Positions 56,771-64,000 of a DNA stretch of 64,000 bases are shown one piece after another. The notes beneath the pieces are model-generated. The model made no database searches, was not told where the DNA came from, and worked only from the letters and a program-made list of their open reading frames with translations. Positions within the stretch are counted from its first letter, which is position 1. Each line of letters opens with the position of its first letter. The stretch lies in NCBI GenBank assembly GCA_036362985.1, contig JAYGXS010000003.1, forward strand, positions 32,854,554-32,918,553, read 5' to 3'. The position numbers and the translations under genes are program-made. This DNA comes from Ligula intestinalis (lineage: Eukaryota > Platyhelminthes > Cestoda > Diphyllobothriidea > Diphyllobothriidae).

Positions 56771-57317
56771 AATTTTGAGTAAAATATTTTATGATTAATA
56801 TTGTCATGTCAATTGTGCCAATGTGGATTCATTGTTGCTTGGAGAGGGGAAGGAAATACAAATAATGCTTCTCACTTGTCACTTGAAATAATCATTCATT
56901 TTCCGGACATCCCTTTCTTGAATTCCTCCGCGAGACTCCTTCGAAAACTAGAAACATCAGAGTAGGGACTGGAGGATTTTTCAATTTCTTTCATAACTGC
57001 AGACAATATTATGACAAATTAAGAGCGAACCTTTGGTTTTTGAAGTATTCATCACATTCACCAGGAGTCTTGCAAGAGAACGAATAACAGGATGCCTCGA
57101 CAGATTCGGGACAATAGTGCGTTCGACATCCGGATTATTTAAGAAAATACTACAAAAAACTGACTGAAAATAAGACCAACCTCAGAATAGCTCGCAACAT
57201 GCCGCCGCGAAACCAACTACGTGAAAATAGTACCAGGAGACTACCTAGATCGAAATAATGACAGTTCAGTTTGCTCACTTGAGCAATACAAGGTAGACCG
57301 CAATGTCTATATACAGG
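56771..57317. other. No recognisable gene
   Basis: A minus-strand reading near 57140-57020 (NNPDVERTIVPNLSRHPVI; ARLLVNVMNTSKTKG) runs without a stop for over 40 codons but matches nothing I know. The block follows the truncated 3' end of C2. Confidence 0.35.
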
Positions 57318-58915
57318 GTGTCGAGTCTTCTTACCCAAAGAAATTTAATGTTTGCTAACTGACATCTATCTGTATAACACGAACCAGACCCAGAAACAGA
57401 AAATATTGTACGAGTGAACACTCGCTGAACCTTTTCAATCTTACTGCAGTCATTCTGGATCATGAGACCAAAAAGTGGACAGCAGTATTCTAGTATAGGG
57501 AGGGCAAACATGCGGTATTGTTTTAACTTCATTTCTGGCAGGAAAAAATTGTGCGATATAAACCCACAAAACTGTGCGGGCTTGGCAGAAATTCGATCTG
57601 CATGAGGTAATAATGCAAGTTTATTCGTGTGAGTAAGACCCAAATCCTTTATCGTAGATCTTTCTAACAGTGGGCTATTTTGGAAGATAATGGTTCCAGG
57701 AAGCCTTGCGGGAACAAAACGCATGAAACTACATTTGGATGGAGAAAACTCCATCTGCCATGTAGCACTCCAACTTGAGAGGGTACGCAAGTCTGCGTTA
57801 ACTTTATCAACACAACTACTGGCCATGTCCTTAGAAAATGAGTCAATACACTTAAGGTCTTCAGCATAAATGAAATTTTCCGAATTATTTAGCACCGTTG
57901 AAATCTCATTTATGTAAAGAATAAAAAGGAGGGGACCTAAAACCATGCCTTGTAAAACGCCACTCGTGATCGGCTGAGGCATCGAGTAGCTATTTCCTAC
58001 TGAGACCTTCTGGCTGCGGTTAGACAGGTAGGAGGCAATGAAATCGAGGAGGGGGACCTAATGCCTGGGGCTTCCAGTTTCACTAAAAGGCGCCTATGCG
58101 GCACCTTGTCAAAAGCTTTACTTAAGTCAAAGTAAATCACGATGACTGATTGCTGTTCATTACGAAGTGAAGTAACCAGGTAAAGGAATGCCAAGTGGCA
58201 GATTTCGCATGATCTTCCAGGTAGAAATCCACACTTTGAGGCGTTTAATAGTTTATTTTATACACAAAAATTTAAAATTAGATTAAAAATGATCTTTTCC
58301 AGAAGTTTGGCTGAGGCCGGGTTTTTATGAACAAATCGGTAGTTATTTACGTCCAAACGAGATCCTGAATTGAAGACTGGACGAATAATAGATATCTTCC
58401 ATGAGTCAGGAAAGAAACCATTTTGAAGATAAGCTGAGAATAGATGACTTTGCATCTTGATAAGTGAATCTGGAAGTCCGTGAGTTCCCGAGGAATGCGA
58501 GTTTTTTCGACGGATAATGTGCTTACGAATTACTTCTATGGAGAAATCTATGGTACTAATAGTATTGACTCAGCATGGCTGAAATGACGGGACCCGTTCA
58601 GATTCCGTCATAAGGTGTTTTGCAAAGAATGCATTGAACAGTTCAGCCTTCTCTCACTCATCTTGCACAAGGGTTTTATTTTCATTCAGTAAAGGGGGAG
58701 TTCATGACCATGTTTAGCAGAGGACCGACGACGGAATAGTTGGGCAATAGTTTTGCAGAGTTTAACTCGCTGAGTGCGCAAGATTCCCTTTGTTTGTCAC
58801 GTGCAAGACTAATCTTAGATGTTAATTCAAAAATCTCTGTGATTCTTAGGTGCACAGATAATAAACTAGTAGACTGGTCTTTCAACTGTCGTTGCAATTG
58901 CTTTAGTCTAGACAA
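57318..58915 (-). pseudogene. CR1-like reverse transcriptase of C2, active site mutated
   Basis: Minus-strand blocks: LQRQLKDQSTSLLSVHLRIT (linker), YLQNGFFPDSWKISIIRPVF, VIVIYFDLSKAFDKVPHRRL, SGVLQGMVLGPLLFILYINE and NFIYAEDLKC. The active site is YAED (57857-57868) instead of YADD: the first catalytic aspartate is glutamate. A 235-codon frame (57982-57275) continues through WQMEFSPSKCSFMRF, MFALPILEYCCPLFGLM and LANIKFLWVRRLDT, where homology to C1 stops. This is one of the longest unbroken retrotransposon frames in the window despite the mutated active site. Confidence 0.85.
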
Positions 58916-58960
58916 AAGAAAATGAGGAACGGTGTGGTCCGAAGTATAAGGCTCAACATT

Positions 58961-59893
58961 TTAGATCGGCACAAATTCCAAAATGCTATTGGAAATTGTC
59001 GTCATTAAGTCACAGAGAATTGTTACACTGTTTGGGGAGAAAAGCTCCTGCCAGTCTTGTGAGTCCATAAAGTTGTTAATGAAATTAATATCAGCTAGGT
59101 CAAACGCACGATAGGTACGAATGGTGCTAGCCTTTTTCGTAGAAGCAAGCGGAAGAAAACAATGGATTAAAGCATGGTCACTTGGAAAGAGGTTCTGATT
59201 GTAGTCAACGAAAAGGAGGGAAATGTCATTCGTGAAAATTAAATCTGAAATATGCTGATCCCTTGTTGGTGAACAGACCAACTGAGACCAGTTTCAATGA
59301 TTGATGGTATCTAGGAAAAGCTGAAATCTGGATGGAAAACAGTTCAATGACCAATCAATTTCGGGAACGTTGGAATCCCCAGTGATAACTTTAGCATCAA
59401 AGGTGGACTTCAAAATCAGCCTTAATAGTTCGCAAAGCTTTTCATCATCTTCCGATGATGAGTTAGAGGGACTATAAATGCATCCGATAATCGCCTTTTG
59501 ACGGGGAGACAGGATAATGGATGCAAAGTAGTAATTGCCCGAGAATGACTCAGCATCTAGGTCGAACGGGAAATGCTTAAAAATAGCTTTAATATAGAGA
59601 AGACAACCGCCACCACGCTTAATAGGGCGGTCTTGACGGTAGAAATCATACTCATCTATTATGAGCAAAGCATCAGAAATAAGTAGATGGGTCCACGACC
59701 TTGTCATGCATATAACATCTGGCTTCAGCTCGAACGCAATAGCTCTAGGTTGAGCCATCTTATTTAAAACAGATCTTGCATTAAGCAAGATGATATGTAG
59801 TGTAGCTTGAGTGATCGAACTAGGGTTATCTTTATTTAGTAATAAAATGTGGAGTTTGGTAATGTGGTTGGAAGTTTGCAGAATAGCCATCAA
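58961..59893 (-). pseudogene. CR1-like AP endonuclease domain of C2
   Basis: A 199-codon frame (59893-59294) has LHIILLNARSVLNKMAQPRA, PDVICMTRSWTHLLISDALL (the catalytic Glu of TESW replaced by Arg: TRSW), YDFYRQDRPIKRGGGCLLYI and VITGDSNVPEIDWSLNCF (GDFN reads GDSN). After a stop, the next frame (59281-58961) has ISDLIFTNDISLLFVDYN and FPSDHALIHCFLPL (SDH kept). Two catalytic landmarks are therefore changed, and the frame is broken once. Confidence 0.85.
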
Positions 59894-60130
59894 CTAGGGC
59901 AGGACAATTAACATTAGAAAGCTGAAGGGGATAGCTAAAAGCTGCAGGTAGATAGCTCTGTGAGAGCGATGAACCATAGGGATAAGTGCTGTGGTGAGCT
60001 TGCTGATAGTTACCGGGAAATTGGAAAAACCAAGACAGGAAATAGAGGCTGGTGGGCGAGGTAATGCAACAATGAAGATTAAGCTGTGGAAAGCCTGGCC
60101 CAGTATGATAATTGTGATAAGTAGAGTAAC

Positions 60131-61140
60131 CTATATGTTTCTTATCTTCCTGTTGTATAGGCTTAATTTGTGTTTGGGAAGGCTACATGCTCGCGGTTGA
60201 GTTCCGGATCGCACCCTTTCGACGAACTGAATTGGGTGATTTAATAGAAGGCTTTGGAGGACTCTGATCGAGTATTGAAGCTGTTGGCCTACCTGACGTA
60301 GAGGGCTTTCGGAATTTCTAGGAGGGCTACCAGAAATACTAGCTATGGCAACTGGGGAAGCATCTAAGCTGGAAGTACACGCGGATGTCTGGAGACTTGA
60401 GGGGGATGAGACAGTTGCTGTACTGGGGAGCAGTAATCTAGGTTTGGCAGGAATAAGAGTACATGGCTCGCTAGGCTTCCTAGGGCTACGGCCAGGAACT
60501 TGATCTGGTTGCGGTGAATTAACAATTTTATTAGAAGAACTTGACGCTATTCTTCGCTCCATTGGAGTGAAATCGTGACAGAGGAAATACTTTGTATTTG
60601 TCAGATATCTGGAAACAAGCTCTTGCTGTTTAAAAATGGCGTCTATTTAAATGGATAAAAATAGCTTGACTAAAATGGGTGGGTTTTTACTGCGAGATGA
60701 CAGTATAATAGCCTCTGCTATTTTATAGTTAAATCCGCAGGAGTAGAGGAAATGCATTGCAACGCCCATTGGCCGAATTGATTTCGGAACGTTTTTCAGA
60801 ATAAAATAGTACGTCATTTTTGTCTATCCTGTGACTCACTTGCGACCAAATTAACGAGAGTATCTAGACGTTTGCATTCCTGCAGAGATATTCCCATCAA
60901 ATAGGGTCCCAAGGATTGAGAGAACTGACCCAAATTTCAACATAATCTCTTTGAAATTTTTTCAGTGCAGACAAATCTATTTGCTCGGCAATCAGATCAG
61001 GCTGAATACTGATGTCAGGCTGAAGACTGATATCAGTAATGATGTTTGCCTTTCGCAGACACCGCTTGGGTCTGGAATTCTGAGGCTTCCTACTGAATGA
61101 AAGTGTTGCCCTCATACTTTTCGTTGCAACAAGTAGAAGC
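60131..61140 (-). pseudogene. ORF1 of CR1-like element C2
   Basis: The 143-codon minus frame (60562-60131) starts MERRIASSSSNKIVNSPQPD and is rich in Ser, Pro and Arg, the counterpart of the C1 block after PMERRV. Upstream, the end of the 60897-61382 frame (KKFQRDYVEIWVSSLNPWDP, preceded by a duplicated ISLQPD/ISIQPD) corresponds to the C1 N-terminus (LAKFSKFYNQYACLF...GAIFD). The intervening part is full of stops. The assignment relies on position and on weak similarity between the two copies. Confidence 0.6.
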
Positions 61141-61745
61141 ATTTTGCTAGCGCGATGCGCTTCAGCAGTAGGCGTAAAAGGTGAACATATTAGTGCTTCA
61201 GATGATTCGCTGATAGTTAATCCTCCTCTCTTAATGCGTATGCGTATTACTGGCACGCGCCACCATTTCTTGTCGCTGTCTGCCTTGCCGTTAGCTGAAG
61301 TGTACGTTGATTGGTTTAATAGGAATGTCCGCGCCTGTGGGTGTACGCATTCGCGTGCCAAGTGGTTACATGGGCGCACCACCTTCTTGAGCGCTGATTG
61401 CAGGCTTTTGCTTGTACGGTGTTTCCCACCCTATGCATGTGCAGTGGTTCCTGTTGTGCTCGCGTACACCGCCCTCCACCAAGTTTTGGGCATACGCATA
61501 CGCCTACGGTCCTCCCCCCTCACCCACTGGCGCTGCCCTTCCCAGGTAACTGTGTGTTTAGCGTAGCTGGCCAGCCGGCACGACGAGTTATGCTGTCCCC
61601 CCCTTCACTTGCACAGCCCTTCCCCGCGTGAACGTCCCCCCCTCCCACAAGCACATGACATAGAAATAAGTGATTCGTAGTACCTAAACAAGGAAGATTT
61701 ATTAACAAAGGTACGGGAATTATGTACAAGGGAGGGAGGCTTCAA
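61141..61745. other. 5' flank of C2 and 3' flank of the DUF4806-like gene
   Basis: The GC-rich stretch at 61400-61640 has c-rich runs and frames on both strands without motifs. The poly(A) signal of the minus-strand gene lies at 61698-61703. Confidence 0.4.
61698..61703 (-). terminator. Poly(A) signal AATAAA (minus strand)
   Basis: On the minus strand gttaataaatcttcc lies 43 nt after the stop codon at 61746-61748 of the DUF4806-like gene end. Confidence 0.6.
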
Positions 61746-62360
61746 TTAGTCCGTGGAACTGTCCTGATCAATACTTCCATCATGCCGTTTTTTTAAGCGA
61801 GTGTGCTTGGTAACAGGCAACTTCAGCACGGAGCGTTCGGCCTCCTCGAATTCCGTCGGCAGGGTTGGGCGGCCCTCCGCCCACGTTCCATACAAATCTA
61901 GGGGTTGAAGAATATTAAGGAAGCATCAAACGCTTACCAGCAAGCAGGGCGCATGCTCTGGTGAGCCGGAAATTCCGTCGTTGGTAGCCGCCCGTTAGAT
62001 TAAATTTAGCGAGCAGGCGGCTGTCGAAGAGGGGTCACATGAGGTCTCTGACGAGGTCATGCGCCCTCCACGCTTCCCGCGTACGCAGGAAGGCAACCTT
62101 AAGAAGGAATTACTTAAAAAAGCAAAAAATCCTACCGCCTGCTGCCAACAATTGCATCTAACAGGTGCTCCTCAAACGTCTCGAATTCCTCCAAAGAGGT
62201 AGTCGAGGACGGAACCGGGCACTCCGTCCAGGCTGGCGGCATCGATATTGGTGCCGCAGACGGCTTCTGATGCAGTGCATTCGTCTTGTCGAGGATGATA
62301 GCCATTTGGGTCTCCATGTTACTGAGGCGGTTGTCGATCTTGGTCAGCTATTACCGCTTT
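61746..62360 (-). pseudogene. DUF4806-like C-terminal gene end, three exon-like blocks
   Basis: Block 1 (62360-62136) reads LTKIDNRLSNMETQMAIILD (coiled-coil-like), then CPVPSSTTSLEEFETFEEHL. The P...SLEEF..+E..L string is how DUF4806 domains begin. Block 2 (62097-61938) is REAWRAHDLVRDLM, a TGA stop, then PLFDSRLLAKFNLTGGYQRR and NFRLTRACALLA. A 40-nt GT..AG intron (61937-61898) joins in frame to block 3, DLYGTWAEGRPTLPTEFEEA ... RLKKRHDGSIDQDSSTD with a stop at 61746. DUF4806 occurs in transposon-derived proteins of invertebrates. The internal stop, and the block 1/block 2 junction that does not keep frame, argue for a pseudogene. The domain name is from memory. Confidence 0.5.
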
Positions 62361-62570
62361 GACCTGAAATCCTATCCTGCGCCCGACGTCGGGGAGTACT
62401 AACTCCTCTGATGTCAGAGGACTAAAATAATGGTTTACATCTGCTGGTTTTGAATAACCACAGTATGCACCCACTACGAATACCGTACTCCTGAAGGGTT
62501 CTATTATTTTACTTAAAGGGCCAAAAATGAACGGGATTTTTCTTAAACATAGTAAAGCCATCACAATGCA
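62350..62570 (-). pseudogene. CACTA-like transposase fragment fused upstream of the DUF4806-like block
   Basis: The minus frame 62564-62319 reads RKIPFIFGPLSKIIEPFRST, VFVVGAYCGYSKPADVNHYF and LPDVGRRIGFQVKAVIADQD. It aligns with 56250-56520 (FWPILVRIIKPISSGIFIVG; YGGSSKPSDV; RILRVRFSAIIRNAP). It breaks off at the DAPARA position and passes directly into the coiled-coil of the DUF4806-like block, so a deletion has joined the two. Confidence 0.6.
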
Positions 62571-63213
62571 GTTGCATTACTACTGAATCGGACTCCCAAA
62601 CTGCTGTTAAATTATCCCTAACTAACTTTATGACCTAGGTCCTCAAACCCACATGCATGTACTTGCCGTCATCCATTCTCACTACCATATAAATATTACT
62701 AGTTCGTAGAAGAGTTCTCGTATCCACCGGAATGACCGAGAAGATTTGAGACCACATTCTCAGCATAGCGTTTGAAGTCCTATGCGGCACCTTACGGTCT
62801 ATACATCACTTGATTAGAGCCACCTTATACTTCTTTCCTATGGTAGAAGAAAAATACCTCTTTATACCACCGTAAAATAATCAAACACCACGATAAGAAA
62901 CGCTCTGTGCAGATGACTTCTCCCTCTGCTTGCCACCAGTACCGCCTTCCAAACGCCGTCGATAGGGGCTTGCAAATGCCTCATAGCAACTGGGACAGTA
63001 TAGTTTCATACCTGCAAAGAAAAAAAAACAGTTAGTGGCAGATGGTAATAATAAAACAATTGGAAAAAGTTTTTCGCAGAAGACCATGCTAGGTAAGCAA
63101 GCAGAGACCAAACCAACACAAGGAATGGAAGCAGATTTTTCAAGCGTAAGAACTGGTGCTTACGGATAATTTATATAAGAAAACGAAAGACTAATAGTCG
63201 TATCTTCTCTTAG
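62571..63213 (-). other. Unassigned; one exon-like zinc-knuckle block
   Basis: On the minus strand a tttttttctttgcag acceptor (ending near 63014) is followed by GMKLYCPSCYEAFASPYRRR and a basic Gly/Ser tail to a stop at 62881. KLYCPSC resembles the zinc ribbon of casein kinase 2 beta, but the following residues do not, so I do not name it. No other gene is seen here. Confidence 0.35.
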
Positions 63214-63310
63214 ATAAATCGATTTATATAAGACTGATGACTTAGCTGAAATTTCGAAACCAGCGCTCGACCTTGACCTTGCGTGACCTTGACCTTGAAT
63301 AAATGCTGGG
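63214..63310 (+). repeat. Repeat scrap with tandem TGACCTT half-sites
   Basis: aatcgatttatataagactg, atgacttagctgaaattt, then cgaccttgaccttgcgtgac and cttgaccttg: four TGACCTT/CGACCTT units (63269-63298), i.e. AAGGTCA half-sites on the minus strand. A shorter relative is at 44075-44130. Confidence 0.6.
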
Positions 63311-63757
63311 AGATGCGAAAGCCAATTAAGAGCAAATGCTTAAGCTATATGAAGATTAAACAGGAAGAATATTGACTTTTTTAAAATTTAAGATTACATT
63401 TCTGACAAATGCAAATTGCACTGGCCGAGAAATGATAAAATTTGCCTTAAATTCTGTTCTTCGTTAGTAGCCACAGGAGGCACCTTAGGCGCGAATCCCA
63501 TTGCATCATGCAGCTTGCCGACAATGGGAACCACGCCGCTGGTTACCTCCAGGGAAACTGTATGGCCAGATGAAAGACAAAGAAGGTATTTTAAGGCAGA
63601 ATTTTTAAAAGCTCTCCCTGACTGGGGATCACTGTAAAAATAGTTGTTTATGCAGCTTAAAGCGTGTTAAGAGCTGAGCTTACGAAGATAGTAACAGAAA
63701 TTTAACAGTGCTTAAACTGTTGACTTGCTGACAAAAGGCTTTTTTGTCTGTTGCAGC
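63311..63757. other. No recognisable gene
   Basis: A 73-codon plus frame (63416-63637) has no motif. A pyrimidine tract and cag (ttttttgtctgttgcag) end the block at 63757. Confidence 0.4.
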
Positions 63758-63988
63758 CCCGACACTCGCAGTGCGCGATCGGTCAGGCTATATCAAATAA
63801 CGCAATACGAAGAGCTGGTGGAAACTCTTAATTCAAACGATGTGGTTTCGTACTGTCAACAGAAAGGACTGCTGCCCTCTCGGCGTTGGTGTGATTGCGC
63901 AAACGAAATAGTCCAAAGAAAGCTTGCGCGGAACGGCGACGGTTCCGTTTTCCGTTGTGGAAAATCTACAAGGTGGATGAGGCAGAAG
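63758..63988 (+). pseudogene. Merlin-like (ISXO2/IS1016 group) N-terminal zinc-ribbon exon, partial at window end
   Basis: Bounded by a strong acceptor (ttttttgtctgttgcag) and a gtaagg donor-like string at 63989, the plus frame is open for 77 codons. It reads LYQITQYEELVETLNSNDVV, SYCQQKGLLPSRRWCDCANE and LARNGDGSVFRCGKST. A short helix, LxxxGxL.....C.C, then DG..WRC is the N-terminal zinc-ribbon layout of Merlin transposases, which are known in schistosomes. The second CxxC pair has only one cysteine (CGKSTRW). The DDE catalytic part would lie beyond the window, so intactness cannot be judged. The donor may be fortuitous, since the frame stays open to the end of the window. Confidence 0.55.
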
Positions 63989-64000
63989 GTAAGGGTCATC

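Larger units (their letters stand above)
57318..61140 (-). mobile_element. CR1-like non-LTR retrotransposon C2, second copy of the C1 family
   Basis: Minus-strand order: ORF1 (about 61140-60131), endonuclease (59893-58961), linker (58915-58682), reverse transcriptase (58455-57318). Protein blocks align with C1 throughout. The 3' end is cut at FLWVRRLDT, so the C-terminal tail that C1 still has is missing. Confidence 0.85.

Noticed and set aside
62881..63016. Casein kinase 2 beta exon
   Set aside because: Only KLYCPSC fits the zinc ribbon; the following conserved residues of that family are absent.
63230..63265. ctgatga...cgaaacc resembling a hammerhead core
   Set aside because: The intervening bases cannot form stem II and there is no cleavage string.
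1..64000. CRISPR arrays, bacterial operons, prophage or toxin systems
   Set aside because: No regularly spaced direct repeats, no ribosome-binding-site-led gene strings; the only intact gene has short spliceosomal introns, so the window is eukaryotic.

Overview
The window is eukaryotic nuclear DNA, almost certainly from a flatworm and most likely a tapeworm (cestode). The evidence is a spliced host gene with introns of 33-40 nt, interstitial TTAGGG-type repeats, tRNA-derived SINEs, and a dense layer of decayed retrotransposons whose protein remnants match types common in cestodes and trematodes: RTE-like, CR1/jockey-like and Penelope-like. No database search was possible, so family names rest on recognised motifs and on recall of the families. 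There are no bacterial operons and no CRISPR array, and I found no genuine tRNA or rRNA gene.

Layout. 0-20 kb: gene-poor DNA with a Tigger/pogo-like DNA transposon (1578-2474), a mariner-like remnant (6712-7108), telomere-like repeats, two SINE families, a (GGA)n/G-run tract and a perfect 21-bp hairpin (17259-17311). 20-22.3 kb: a broken RTE-like element split by a Penelope-like 3' end that carries a hammerhead-ribozyme-like fold, and by a SINE. 23-28 kb: dispersed repeats and a probable solo LTR. 28.3-35.8 kb: a Penelope-like element with reverse transcriptase and GIY-YIG nuclease, then two CR1-like elements in head-to-tail order on the minus strand, one of them split by a second Penelope fragment and by a 101-bp MITE. 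36.8-43.7 kb: a second probable solo LTR, an internally deleted CR1-like relic, and a long CR1-like copy (C1) that holds an inserted promoter-plus-first-exon-like segment. 45.98-47.78 kb: the one recognisable host gene, an SMNDC1/SPF30 splicing-factor homologue in five exons. 47.8-55.3 kb: mostly unassigned sequence. 55.3-63.1 kb: CACTA-like transposase relics on both sides of a second copy (C2) of the C1 family, and a DUF4806-like 3' gene end with a 40-nt intron and a poly(A) signal. The last 230 bases hold a Merlin-like zinc-ribbon exon that runs toward the window edge.

How the parts work together. The transposable elements are nearly all broken by stops, frameshifts, truncation or lost catalytic residues, and their nesting gives an order of insertion. 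The only intact cellular function I can support is SMNDC1, which acts in nuclear pre-mRNA splicing. The most interesting signals are the hammerhead-like folds in the Penelope 3' ends, the 4-bp target duplications of the two LTRs, the Trp-to-Cys change in the SMNDC1 Tudor cage, the tiny TA-flanked MITE, and a circularly permuted repeat family.
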